Below are positions 10,397 through 22,080 of a stretch of DNA of 64,000 bases, one piece after another. The notes under the pieces are model-generated. The model was not told where the DNA came from and made no database searches. It was given only the letters and a program-made list of their open reading frames with translations. A program made the translations under genes and the position numbers. How positions within the stretch are numbered: the first letter of the stretch is position 1; each line of letters opens with the position of its first letter. Source of the stretch: Lunularia cruciata (Eukaryota; Streptophyta; Marchantiopsida; Lunulariales; Lunulariaceae); NCBI GenBank assembly GCA_948567375.1, contig OX419760.1, positions 38,750,001 to 38,814,000 on the forward strand, read 5' to 3'.

Positions 10397-11970
10397 TAGG
10401 GCAGAGTGGCGACAACACTTCAACATGACAATCACCTACATGGAAGGTAAGAAGCAACTTGCAGATGCATTCACCCGCATGCCAATGGCAAACAACTTGG
10501 TGGCAGAGGTTAAGATTAACCCTGAATTCTGGCCAGAGATTTTGGCTACTACAAAAACTGATCCACAGATTGTAGAAAGGCAATTATCCAAAGGCGTCAC
10601 TAGCACCCAAGGATTTACTTTTTGTGATGGCAGATTATGGATCCCAAATGTCCCAAAATTGCACACCACCATTCTAGCAGAATGTCATGATTCAGCCATT
10701 GCAGGTCATGTCGGAGTAGACAAGACCTTGGATACAATCCAGTGCCATTACTATTGGCCTAAGAGGAGCAACGATGTGATGGACTACATGCGCAGCTGCC
10801 TACTTTGTCAACAGAACAAAGCTTCTAATCAAGCTTCTATAGTGCTCCTTCAACCTCTCCCCACGTCTACCCAACGTTGGGAACAAGTGAGTATGGATCT
10901 TGTTTGTGAATTACCCAAGACCACCTCATGGTTTAACTCCATCGTGGTCTTTGTGGACCGGTTCAGCAAAGTGATTCATGTATGCCCTACCACCAAGGAT
11001 GTGACCGCTCTACAACTAGCTCAATTATACTTAGATGTAGTCTTCTCCCACCATGGCTTGTCTAGAGTACTTATCACTGATAGAGGCACTCAATTCACCA
11101 GTTTATTTTGGCAAACACTCTTTGGTTTCTTCAAAACCAAGTTGGCCATGTCCACAGCTTACCACCCATAAACAGATGGCCAAACAAAGCGGGCTAATTG
11201 CACGATTGAAGACATGTTATGCCGCTTCACCTTAGAAGAGCAAGAGAGGTGGGACACCCTACTTCCATTGGTCAAATTTGCTTACAACAATTCAGTGAAT
11301 GCATCCATCCAAGTCACTCTATTCTTCCTCATGTATGGTGAGCATTATTTCATACCTTCTAGCTTGATGGAGATCCGTCCAGTGGCTACCAAGGTCAATG
11401 CAGTCAACACGTTTGTTTCTAGAATCCAACAAGGTGTGGAGAGCGCCAAGCACACATTACAAATTGCACAAAATTGACAGAAGTAGGATGCTGATGCACA
11501 CCGTAGGCACATGGAGTTCAATGTTGGGGATCAAGTGTGGCTATTGACAACCAACCTCACATTAGTTGGACCTTGTAAGCTCAGACCTTGTTTTATTCGG
11601 CCTTTCTTGATTCTTCATTGCATCGGCGCTATGGTCTATCACCTTGAGCTACCACCACACATGAAGCTCCATCCCGTGTTCCATGTTTCCCTACTATGTA
11701 GATATGCTCCTTGCTCAGGCCAAGGTCATTCCACCCAAGTCATTTGACCTTGTCGAACACTCATTGATGGCACAAAGGAATATGAAGTGGAGCGTATTCT
11801 CCAAAAATGCATGCGTGGTACTCGCCATCCGCAGGTGGACTATCTAGTATAGTGGAAAGGTTACCCCCTCTATGAAGCAACCTAGGAGCCCGCTGCCAAT
11901 TTGACACATGCATCGGTGTTGGTGCAAGCATTTGAGCAACAATTACACAACGAGGACGTTGCATCTTAAA
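10397..11970 (+). pseudogene. Element A pol 3' part: RNase H tail, integrase, chromodomain
   Basis: The frame resumes the RNase H tail ('ITYMEGKKQLADAFTRMP'), then the integrase zinc domain ('HDSAIAGHVGVDKTL' to 'CLLCQQNK', 10690-10815) and core: 'VSMDLVCELP' near 10890 and 'ITDRGTQF' near 11070 hold the first two catalytic aspartates. The third position reads DGQTKRAN near 11176, Lys where Glu is expected. Stops fall at 11169 and 11475. The C-terminal domain ('LHPVFHVSLL', near 11670) is followed by a chromodomain at about 11785-11965 ('EYEVERILQK', 'WKGYPLYEAT') carrying two internal stops. Chromodomains of this group bind modified histone tails and steer insertion (family knowledge). Dead copy. 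Confidence 0.85.
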
Positions 11971-11982
11971 ATGAAGGAGGTC

Positions 11983-12717
11983 TGTAATACCAAGAGCTAG
12001 CCATATGATCTAGATGTGAAATTTGGTTTGGTAACATCTAGAATGATGTTATACATGATGGTCAAAATAGATCAAATAGAAGTATCACCAAAAGAGTACT
12101 TCTACTAATAAAGTAGAAACCAAAATAGACATGAGAACCTTAGAACCAATAGCTAGACATATGATTTAAAGGTAAGAATTGGTCTGGTAACATCGAGAAG
12201 GATGTTACACATGATGGACTAAACAAATCAAAAAGAGGTATCACCAAAAGGAGACTTCTACTAATAGAGTAGGAACCAAAATATACATGAAATCTTTGAA
12301 GGCAATTTTGGAGACCTAAACGGATGAATTAGGCCTCAAAACTATGCCACTGCCCCCCCCCCAATAAAGGATAAGTTTGCCTTCCCTCCTCCCTTGTTTG
12401 TCTCTTCGAGAGCTTTCCAATGATACCTTACGTGATTTTGAGACTTCTATAGGAAGATTCCCTAAAAGATTCCATCCGGTCAAAGCTTGTTTGACCAACC
12501 AGATAGGACCTAGACCAACATGTCACCCATCCAAGTAATTAATCCAAGTGTGGAGCTTGCTGACATGTCACCAATCTATGTGCCTAATCCTATGGTGGAG
12601 CTTCCTTGGAGGAGATCTTCTTTGTCTATATAATAATGAGAAGGTGCTCCTTTGGGGCACCGAATGTTAAATCTATAATTTTTTTTCTCTCTCTTCTCTT
12701 GTCCTCAAAGTATTACA
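11983..12717 (+). repeat. Element A 3' LTR
   Basis: 735 bp starting TGTAATAC and ending GTATTACA, a perfect 8-bp inverted end pair. A purine tract (ATGAAGGAGGTC) lies just before it. It is homologous to the solo LTR at 27131-27893 and, more distantly, to 26345-26787. A TATA-like TCTATATAATAA lies near 12635, and a poly-C run is at about 12353-12361. The following pentamer is TTATG. Confidence 0.88.
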
Positions 12718-13773
12718 TTATGTAATGTAGCAATATCTCTTAAGGAATCTCCAACAAAATCCGTCGTGACAATATAACTAACATAGTACGTAATTACCTC
12801 AAGTACCATACCAAGAATAACCACCAAGTGCCACCACCAATTGAGTACCACTCACTAATGTAGCTCTAACTATGACAACTTCATTATGAGATAGTGTAAC
12901 TTGTAACCTACCATCACAACATGCACTCTCACAATCTACAAGTCATCACTTCCTTACCAAAGATAAACATAGGTAGATTGACTAGTCATCACTTCAGCCT
13001 CACAATTGACAACATATTAGAGCACCAAGGCTCTAAATTTAGGGCATCTCATACAAATATATTGCATAAATAGGAAGAAGATAATGGAAAGGTACAATCA
13101 TAAGAAGAAAATAAGAACCTTCCATCTCATAAATCAACATTAGGCTGACTCTGCCACCATTTGGTATTTGATATAATAGGAATATCTATCTACTCCTAAG
13201 CTACCTAGATCACCAAGGATGGGATCAAATTGCCTCTCCTAGCCAAGCTATATGACTATATGGTATCAATTGGCCAATCACTAGGACAATAAAAGAAGGT
13301 GGACCAATTTACTAGGGTACAAGTCTAGGAACCAAAGATTGCAGTTTTACCCTATTGTGCACAATCAAGAAAGGTGTGAAAATTTTGCCACACAACCACC
13401 AAAAAATCATCTAAATTCGCTTGTTAGCCCTTCTAGATGTTCATAACCTCTCTAGGCCATAGCCATATGCCTCAAAGTCTCTAAATCTCCAAATGAGGAA
13501 CTTTTTCTTGCCAATTCAAACCCTCTCCAAATCCGTTAACCTCTACCAACTTCAAGACTAGCAACCTCTAGCTTTGGACAGCTTCCACCAACTTGACCTC
13601 CAAATCTTGACAAAATTTCCAATTTGATGCACCTCTTCTACATTTGGTTGATTGCCAAATTATTTGTTAACTATCAACTCAAGCTAAATTGAGAAGATGA
13701 GGATATTCAAATTCCTAACTTGAGAGGATGGGTTCCCAAATCTGCCTCTAATTTTGCTTCTCAAGTCCAATTT
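12718..13773. other. AT-rich repeat-derived sequence, no gene
   Basis: No coding frame is recognisable. A segment near 12905-12970 (cctaccatcacaacatgc...) resembles 22645-22710 inside insertion F, so part of this stretch may be an old relative of F. The match is short and by eye. Confidence 0.4.
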
Positions 13774-14250
13774 ACAACACCAAGGCCTTTTATTTCATTC
13801 TCTTGCCCTCAAATTGACATCTATTAACTCAAAATTGACCTTAATTTTGAGAAATATGGGTAATAGTTTTGTACATCATTTACCTCATTGCAAAATCTAC
13901 ATCAACTCAAATAATGCTTTTGCATATAATCACTTTCAAGGAAATCTAAGACCATAGTTGAATATACCAAAAATCTGCAAAGCTTGGAGATACCACAAAC
14001 ATCCTCAATTCCTACAACACCAAGGCCTCCTCCAATTTCACTCTCTTGCACTCAAATAGACCTCAATTCTCAAAAATTTGTGCATTGCTTCTGCACATTG
14101 TCTTCTTCACTACCAAATTAACGTTAATGCAAACAAGGCTTATGCATACAATCACTCTTAAGGAAATCTAGGACCACAATCAAATGTACCAACAATACAT
14201 CAGGCTTGGAGATATTGCAAATGCCATCAATTCTTGCACCACATTTCACC
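13774..14250 (+). repeat. Tandem duplication, 240-bp period
   Basis: Two diverged copies start with ACAACACCAAGGCC at 13774 and 14014. Each continues with a CATTCTCTTGCCCTCAAAT-like block and a CAAGGAAATCTAAGACCA-like block. The first bases of a third unit may follow near 14246. It is not a coding repeat. Confidence 0.75.
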
Positions 14251-14349
14251 CTAACTCTCACTTCTCTAATGTAACCAATTCACTCTTCCACTCGAATCAC
14301 ACTAAAATCAAATTTGAACTCAATTCTCCACTCAACAATTTGCAAAAAA

Positions 14350-14715
14350 TTTGAGCATTCATTAAAATCAAGTCACACAAACTCTAGCTAAGAGACTATA
14401 GGTGACACTCACTGGCCTCTATCCACCATAGCCAAGAACTCAAAGGCTCAACATCAAAGAAGTGAGCTCTCTAGAGTTACACTTCAAACGTATATTCCTC
14501 TACTTGACTTAAGTCTCTAGGCCTAATGGTGAAGTTCTCAACACATAGGATGGTGCAAATGACAATGGGTCTCACCTTGTGATCAATAACTTTAATATGA
14601 AATATTGCCGCCATCAAGTAGTCCATGAGCAACTATCAAAATAAGTATGACTACCAACATTGCCACTCCAACGTATGAGAAAACTAGCTTAGTGCGACAA
14701 AAGTTGGGACAACCT
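14350..14715 (-). repeat. LTR fragment, family D (reversed)
   Basis: The reverse complement aligns to bases 130-420 of the window and to 52150-52240. Shared blocks on the minus strand are 'catggactacttgatgg', 'gagagctcacttct', 'tgatgttgagcctt' and 'tggctatggtgga'. No partner LTR or internal domain is adjacent. Confidence 0.65.
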
Positions 14716-14827
14716 TACCTCCTTATAGTTGAAAGTAAGACAAGATTCATATGCTTTTATTAAACCTCCATATAAATCACCAAAATTATCAAAGGTAATT
14801 GCAAAAATTGCATACTTTCTTTTCTCC

Positions 14828-14868
14828 AAACTTTTAAATAACCCAAATTTTGGGTTACTTAAAAGTTT
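14828..14868. repeat. Near-perfect palindrome, 20-bp arms
   Basis: Arms of 20 bp (aaacttttaaataacccaaa and its complement with one mismatch) are separated by a single base. Very AT-rich flanks. It could extrude as a cruciform; no terminator or RNA role can be assigned. Confidence 0.7.
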
Positions 14869-16309
14869 CATGCTTTTCCATGCTTCTTTTAATATATAAT
14901 GATAGTGAATTTCAAAAATAAATTCTCAAAAAAATATCCAAACAGCTTTCTCTGCACCATGATAGTTAATATAAGCAATTTATTGCTTAAAAAGTATAAT
15001 TACTACAATCTCATGAATCAATATAAATAACCAATACAAGCAGCACTAAATTTTGTAGCTTCATCTTTTTGATCATGAAATTAATACCTACCATATGTGC
15101 CAAAAGTTACTTCCATATATGCCATAACCTAAAAATTGAATTGTAATATGACAAGCATTTGAAACACAATAGTAGTGGAGATAAAGTATTCTCCTTAATC
15201 ATATGTTTGCTTCAATCACTGTATCTACTCTAGGTGTTTCCATGAAAATAGATATAAAAATACATTTTGAACTAAAATATTGATTGTTACTCTTATATAC
15301 ACTTCTACTTTTCTCTTCTTGTAGCTTGATGGCCATGGTTATCTTCTTTAACAAGTTGATGTACTTTCTTCAACACTCAAGGGATATCAAACCATTTTTC
15401 TTCCAATAGTAATGATGCAATTCTCATTGAAAAGGAGCTACACTCTAATAATATTGTAATTTGGGTGTCAATAAAGACTTAAAATATATCAATACCATCT
15501 AATGGGATATTACTACAGCTAAAAAAATAGTAATAGATAAATTAATAGCTAAAATTGAATTACTTTTGGTTAAAGCACTCAAATTTGCTACAATTTTTAT
15601 TTATTCTAATTCTATGACATAACACTAAACTATTAATATTATGGCATATGCATATAACATAACACTATGATAAATGAATTAATGGATGAATTGGTGGATA
15701 GAAAAAATATGATATTTTCAAACAAATAATCACCAAAAATAAATTAAAATATATAAGGAAAGCCATGTGCACATATTTGCAAATTATTTTGAGACTTACA
15801 TCAATAAAAGCTCTATTGCAAGACTTCATGTCAAAAATAACCAAACATGGGTTTGAGAAAAGAAGATGTTATCTTCATGGATCATAAGGTTTTTTAACAA
15901 AAATACAAGATGAAGTAGAGTTCATCAAAAATATTTTGGAATTTCTAATTCTATATGATTCTTTTGATGTATAGGCTTTAATAAGGTGGTAAGTTTCTTA
16001 AAATACTATAGACACTTTATGCACTCACAAATCTCTCTGGCAAGGATTCAAAAATAATAGAGGCAATAAGGAGAAAGCAAGATGTAGTCACTTAAGAAAT
16101 AAGTATCATTCTATTTAATTTTACAACAATATGATCCAAAATTAGATTCTATAGTTGACTTTAATATGTCTAATTTTTCTATTTGAATTGGGTTCTACAA
16201 GAACTTTGTGGATAATATACACTGTATTATTTGTTCCTCAAGGAGATTCAATTATACAAGATGATGATTTGATCATGAACATGAGCAAATTTTATAGTTT
16301 ATGCTTCCA
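14869..16309. other. AT-rich sequence, no gene seen
   Basis: No open frame of note, no LTR or domain remnant that I can recognise. It is the left flank of copia element E. Confidence 0.5.
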
Positions 16310-16314
16310 ATATT

Positions 16315-16582
16315 TGTTAGGATTTACTCTGATGCCGTAGAATTACACAATAAGCAGATTTTTAGCCAGTTTATAGTTGGAGTGAACAGAGAGAGTGTAG
16401 GAGCGCTTGCCTTTATGCATAGATATGGTAGTGAGACTAGGGGATTAGTAAAGATTTTTGATGCATTCCCCTAGACATAGCCTTGCATAGAGGTGAACCA
16501 CTTATTTCTATGTAATGTGTGAATTTGTTAGAGATATACTTGATGTGTGCATGTTGTTGTGACTCTCGTCTATTTCATAGCA
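16315..16582 (+). repeat. Element E 5' LTR
   Basis: Starts TGTTAGGATTTACTC, ends ATAGCA. It aligns to 22294-22461 and then 24695-24806 ('gccttgcatagaggtgaacca', 'gatatacttgatgtgtgcat'). Confidence 0.85.
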
Positions 16583-16584
16583 AT

Positions 16585-16596
16585 TGGTATTAGAGC
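16585..16596 (+). other. Element E primer binding site (initiator tRNA-Met type)
   Basis: TGGTATTAGAGC two bases after the LTR; one mismatch to the TGGTATCAGAGC site typical of plant copia elements. Confidence 0.85.
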
Positions 16597-17289
16597 AAGT
16601 AATGAGCAAGGAGATTATTTCTCACTCAAGTAACATTAGAGAAGTAACCAATGCAATTCAAAGCTTCATATTCCTGCTTGGTATGAAGAAAGGTGTCTAT
16701 GAACAAGGGAAACAATTTTGAAGCAGATTAACACACTCTACATTTAGTCCACCATAGAGTGTTATTGCAACATTGAGAGAGTGGAAGAGAATTTGGCCTT
16801 GATCCCGAGTGGGAAGCGAGGAGTAGTTTTGTCTTGATCACAAGTAGCACACTATATGCAATTGCCTTGCTTGTGGTAGTTGAACCAAGCAAGGTATTTT
16901 AGTTGCGCTCTTGTCTATTGAGTTGCTCTGTCAAAATATATTGAGGATTTAGTTTTTGAGTACAAGAATTGAGAGTCTTTGTCAAAATTAACTTGGATAA
17001 GCTGCAATCAAGAACTTGCTAGACTACGTCAAGAGGCCTAGAGAATTTACAAGAGTGCTACAGTTTGAGAGATCAATTAAACATGCTTATCATTGGGAAA
17101 TGGAATATCATTGTGGTTCCATATCATGCTGCCAAGAGATAATCTATGTAGCTATTTTTTCTAATCAAGAAGGCATGACACCTCCAAAGGCCGTGTGGGA
17201 GAATTGAGGGAGACTGGTGGAAGATAAATAGGAAAAAGGTAACCAAAGGGGTCAGAAATAGGAAGAGTTTCTTGGTATGAATCCAAGGT
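16597..17289 (+). other. Element E untranslated or unrecognised leader
   Basis: Lies between the primer site and the captured gene piece. A 63-codon frame at 17016-17207 is not recognisable. Nothing else supported. Confidence 0.4.
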
Positions 17290-18420
17290 TTTTTATCCCC
17301 CATTGTTTGGCATGTTGTAGAATTATAAATAGGATGTCTTGCTAGAACTTGGAAAAGTAACCTAGTTGCAATCTAGGAGCATGTTGGACATAACATTGTG
17401 GCAGTGTAAATTCAGGTTCCCCTCTAATTGGCTTGTCTGCCCATGGAGATGCAAAAATTTTGTACAAGTTCTCTTGGGAGTTGAGATTAAGTCCTAAGGT
17501 TGTAAGATCTGTTCCCAAAGCAAGAGTTGTCAAGTAAGGATTGCTCATCCTTATTACACCTAGTAAACCTAGCAGTCCAAGTCGATCAAGAGAAGCTTGG
17601 TTTCCCTTACCAGACTTCCCAACAATGTCCCTAGATGATTGGCCAACTACAGCAAGTTGTTGTTGATATGCCCATAATATGTTGAACTGTGATTGTTGTT
17701 GTTGTTGATATTGATGTACCAACTAATCATAGGACCCCATATTTACAGCCACCCACAAAGATCCCCCTAACTGCAATGACTATGCTGCCTCAAAATCAGG
17801 TGGTCCAATAGCCTGAGCTATAGCATGTAAGTGCAAAAGGTCTATAGAACTAGCTCCTAATAATGCTCCTATAGAGAGGCCGGCTAATACTCCAATTCCT
17901 TGGTGTTGCTACTATTGTCTGGAACATATGAGCCTCCAAGGGGAAAACCAACTGATCTTCTTGTCAAGAAGTGTTGAGATTGAATTGATGCCAGCACATT
18001 TTTGTGCTATTGTTCCTTGTACTACATTTCACAGGTCAAATTAGTGTTCCCACCTATAGGACCTTGTAGCCCTCCCACTAAAGTCTGTCGAGTAGTCAGT
18101 TGTGGGTCATTCATGTAAAAGGAAACTCCATCATTTGTACCTCTTGTACCTCCATCATTCCCTTGACCTAAGCTACCAAGTTGCCCATTAGCCAAAGGTA
18201 CTTATATGCCTAAACCTGGAGATGATAAAAAAATTGGTCCAAGCAGTGAGACAACTTGTGGTTGCTCTATTGATTATAACCAAAAGGTTGCTTGATAGAC
18301 TATAAGTTGTTGAAGATATGTTTACTCCTTGCTGTAGCATAAAATTGATAGGCTGCCTGGGCCCTTGTACACCAATTACACCACTATTGCAAAGAGGGTG
18401 TGAATCCAAGGTTTAAAATC
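17290..18420 (-). pseudogene. NOT2: Captured fragment of host NOT2/VIP2 (CCR4-NOT subunit), antisense in element E
   Basis: On the minus strand, 17342-17722 reads as 126 uninterrupted codons with a Gln-rich start (YQQQQQSQFN), then 'GLLGLLGVIRMSNPYL', 'LGLNLNSQENLYKIFASPW' and 'PEFTLPQCY'. This is the start of the conserved C-terminal NOT2/3/5 region of plant NOT2 (VIP2). Going upstream on the minus strand (17723-18420), in shifting frames, come 'IQSQHFLTRRSVGFPLGGSY' and 'SFYMNDPQLTTRQ', matching the order of the Ser/Gly-rich N-terminal half. Homology appears to continue a little below 17342 ('FYNMPN', where plant NOT2 has FYSMPK) and then stops, so most of the NOT2 box is missing. No intron-like interruption is evident, which suggests a spliced RNA source. 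NOT2 works in mRNA deadenylation and transcription; this piece is broken, lacks a promoter of its own, and would only be expressed as antisense from the element's LTR. Confidence 0.8.
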
Positions 18421-18659
18421 CTCCTTGAATTCAATTCATAACTTTTGACTCGGAACTTGGATGTCTAATCTATTTAGTGTGTTGGAAGGCTTTTCAAGGC
18501 TACACGTTGATGTAACTAATTGGTGATGTTAAATAATTGAAGAAGCTGCTGTAAAAAAAATTCCATCTTATGATCCACTCCCCTAAGTATCAGAGTTTTA
18601 AGGTGGAAAGTTCAAAGACTCAAGAGGAGTCTCTATGTGCAACAATAGCCTCAGTAGTA

Positions 18660-19556
18660 CTTGTGGAGTAGAAGAAAGTCAAGATGGGTAATTTGAGCTT
18701 GGTGGACCCAAGTTTGAGGTGGCAAAGTTTTATGGCCGCATGGATTACTTGCTATGGGAACAGCAGGTGAAAGGGGTGTTGACGGAAATTGGTTTGGGTA
18801 AGCACTTGAGGGAGAAACCTGAGGATATGAGACAAAGTGATTGGGATGATATGCAAGAGCAAGCCATGAATACTGTTTTGCTTCACCTTTAGCCCCATGT
18901 GATCAAGCAAGTGGGACAGCATTCTGATTATATCTTGTTGTTTGATGCACTTTAGGGCAAGTATTATTAGAATGAATTGTCAAACCAATTGTACACCAAT
19001 CTCACACTATTCACATTCAAGATGAAACAAGAGACCAATATTAGAAACCATGTGGATGCATTTTTTGACCTAATGGTGGACTTGACAAACTTGGGAGAGG
19101 ACCTGAATGAAGAGTGGAAGGCACAACACTTGTTGGGCTCCTTGCCACCATCCTATAAGTCACTTTCATGAGATTTTTTGCACCGTGAGAAGAAGACTAT
19201 TACCTTTGAATTTGTGACAACAACTCTACTAATGGATGACTTGCAATAGAAACTTGTTGCAACCTTGGTGCCATCTTCTAATCCTTGCAATGCTTTGGTT
19301 GTCTAGCATAGGAGACCTCAATAGAGGACTGATGATGGTGATAAGGGGAAAAGCAAAACCAAGAGGTCTAGGTCTAAGTCTAGAGGCAAGTCCAAAGAGA
19401 GGAAACAAGTGACTTGTTGGGGATATGGCAAGATAGACCATGTGAAGAAGGAGTGTAAGGTTAAGGGCAAAGGAAAGTTAGATGAAGGTTCTTCAACAAA
19501 CATAGTTTATGTTGATGAGGATATTGATCTATTGGATGATCAATATGATTTGTGAC
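18660..19556 (+). pseudogene. Element E gag
   Basis: Copia-type gag with 'FYGRMDYLLWEQQVKGVL' near 18730 and 'LGSLPPSYKSL' near 19138. A basic Lys/Arg/Ser-rich stretch leads to a degenerate zinc knuckle, CWGYGKIDHVKKEC (19415-19456), where the second Cys has become Tyr. Stops occur near 18890, 18955, 18970, 19170 and 19249, so no full Gag can be made. Confidence 0.8.
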
Positions 19557-22080
19557 ATTGTGGGTATGCCCTTTGTGCCTCATCTCCTAGTAGAGATGAT
19601 ATGTGGATTCTAGATTGTGCTTGCTTGTACCATATATGGAATATCAAGGAGTTCTTCCATTCACTTTTAGCATCAAATGGTTCAGTTTTGATGGGGAATG
19701 ATTAACCTTGTTGGATTGAAGATATCAGATCCACAAGGATTCAAATGTTTGATGGAGATGTGTGTAAGTTGAATGATGTTTGGTTCATACCTTACATGAA
19801 GAAGAAACTGATTTTCCTTGGGGTATTGCATGCCAAAAGTCATCAATGGAGTGTTAGTGATGGGGTACTTTGAGTCACTTCTGGTGGTAAGGTTATCTTG
19901 CAAGGTAACTTTCAAAAGAATCTATTTGTATTGGAGAGCACTACAGTGTGTGGAGAAGCTAATGTAACTAGGTCTCAAGATGAAATGATGGTTGTGTGGC
20001 ATTCACATCTAGGGCATTTGAGTGCAAAGGGTTTGGTTGTCTTGAGAAGGAATGACTTGCTATCTGGATATTTGTGACCATTGCATCTTTGGAAAACAAA
20101 ACTGATCTGTTTCTAGAGTGAGGACCCATAGCTACTTGAGTATGTACATAATGATATGTGTGGACCATCCCTTACACCCTCACACTCTGGAAAATTTTAC
20201 TGCGTGACATTTAATGATTATTACTCAAGGTTTGTGTGGATTTAGTTCATGCACCACAAGTAAAAGTGGAAGACCCAAGTTGAGACTCACATTGGGGAGA
20301 AAGGGAGGTGTTTGAGATCAGACAATGGCAAGGAGTATGTCTCTAGAGAGTTTGAGGCATACTGCACAAAATAGGGGTTAACTTGCCACCTTACCATGGC
20401 TTATACTCTGCAATAGAATGGTGTTGTTGAGAGGCTCAACCGGACATTGTTGGAGCATGCGTAGAGTATGTTGAGCAAATTGAAGTTTCCACATGAGTTT
20501 TGGGCAGAAGTTATTATCACAATAGCATATGTGGGAAGTATTTCTCTATCTAGTGCAATCAACTTCAAGACACCATAGGAGTTGAGGCATCAACGACCAG
20601 CTGATTATAATATATTGAAGATATTTAGTTGTGATACATATTCACTCACACCTAAGGAGAATAGGTCCAAGTTGGATGCTAAGTCAAAGAAATGTGTTTT
20701 TCTTGGCTATGAAAGTGGAGTGAAGGCTTATAGGCTATGGGATCCAATAGTGTGTAAGGTTGTTTTCAGTAAGGATGCATCCTTTAATGAATCTAGATCA
20801 TTAAAGGAGGGAGAGAATGCTCAAGCTCCCTACACTGACAAAGGTAAATCTCCCACCTGGGATCTAGTTGAGTGAGAGATTGATGACTTAAGTGATGAGG
20901 AGGAAAGAGGTGCTCCTAAAGCGGAGCAAGAAAAAGTGGAGCAAGAAGTTGCTAGTGAGCAACAAGATGTGCTAGGTAAGCTTCACATTGGACCTACACA
21001 TGGAGATCAAGCAAAGAGTTCATCAAGGAGGTCATCAGGGCGTGCTAGCCAAGCTCCAAACAAATATGCTACATGGATTGATTCAAATAAGTTGTTGGAT
21101 GATGACTTGACTTCTAGAGATGATGCTCATGGTTTGGTCTTGGAAGAAGGTGAACCTTCATCCTAAACAAATGCATGTTTTTCTAGTGAGAAGGATGAGT
21201 GGTTTGGTTCTATGAAGAGGGAGATAGAATCCTTGAGGGATAACAAGACTTAGGAACTAGTTAGGTTACCTAAGGATCAACAAGTGATAGATTGCAAGTA
21301 GGTCTACAAGTTGAAGGAGGGTCCTAAGGACAGATCTAAGATCTACAAGGATATGTTGGGAGCCAAGGAGTTCACTCAAGAAAATAGGGTTGACTACAAT
21401 GAGGTCTTTTCTCCTATTGCAAATTATTTTACAATATGTCTATTGTGTATGCTTGTTGCATTATTTGGTCTTACCTTAAATGGATGTTGTTATGGTGTTT
21501 CTTTATGGCACCTTGGATGAGAGGATCTTCATGAGACAACCAGTGGGGTTTTTGAAGAAAGTCCAAGAGGACAAGGTATGATTGTTGAATTCCTTGTATG
21601 GATTGAAGCAATCACCTTGCCAATGGAACAAGAGGTTTGATGTATTTATGTATTTTTAGGGTTTCAATAGTAGTTTGTATGATCCATGTGTGTACATGAA
21701 ATCAGTGAGTAATAAGACCTTTGGTTCTATTATTCTTGTGCTCTATATGGATGACATGTTAATAGCCACCAAGGATAGATCCAAGGTGAATATTGGAAGC
21801 AACAAAGGAGGCAATTTGGTTAGGTAGACTTTTTTTTAAGATGGGGCTATTGCATGGCAATGTAATGCTTCATTGTGATAATCAAAGTGCTTTACACCTA
21901 GTTGAAAATCAGGTGATGGAAAATATGGTTAAGCATATAGACATCATGTACCACTTTCTTAGGCAAGCTATGTTTTAGAAAAAATCTTGAGCTAGTCAAG
22001 ATTGATGGTAAGCTCAACCCAATTGATGGCTTTACCAAAGTCATACCTTTCAAAAATTTCTCTAGGCATCATGCTACCCT
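19557..22080 (+). pseudogene. Element E pol: protease, integrase, RT, RNase H
   Basis: Protease remnant 'WILDCACLYHIW' near 19602 (the expected D-S-A is degraded). The GAG-pre-integrase motif 'WHSHLGHLSAKGL' is near 19997. Integrase has 'DMCGPSL', 'RSDNGKEYVSREF' near 20318 and 'NGVVERLNRT' near 20418, so all three catalytic acidic residues are still visible between stops. A linker frame 20582-20875 gives 'KKCVFLGYESGVKAYRLWDP'. RT begins near 21300 and has the YMDD box 'LYMDDMLIATKD' at about 21742. The sequence then jumps to RNase H ('EATKEAIWLGRLFF', 21793), losing several hundred bases between the RT box and RNase H. Stops are frequent throughout. Confidence 0.85.

Larger units (their letters stand above)
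612..12717 (+). mobile_element. Element A: chromodomain Ty3/gypsy retrotransposon, split by element B
   Basis: Protease, RT and part of RNase H lie at 612-2582. The rest of RNase H, integrase, chromodomain, polypurine tract and 3' LTR lie at 10397-12717. The interval between is element B. The RNase H reading stops at 2582 and resumes at 10397 with the expected tail ('YMEGKKQLADAF', matching the family's usual 'ADALSR' region), which shows nesting directly. No 5' LTR or gag is visible; the left end is replaced by family-D LTR sequence at 611. Multiple stops and frameshifts mean it is dead. Confidence 0.85.

Noticed and set aside
12353-12361. Poly-C runs here and at 27499-27526 as G-quadruplex signals
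   Set aside because: They lie at the same place in two LTR copies and differ in length; simple slippage within the LTR is enough.
17342-17722. Gln-rich 126-codon frame as a stand-alone gene
   Set aside because: It begins at TTG, is flanked by copia sequence on both sides, and is a fragment of NOT2; treated as a captured pseudogene.
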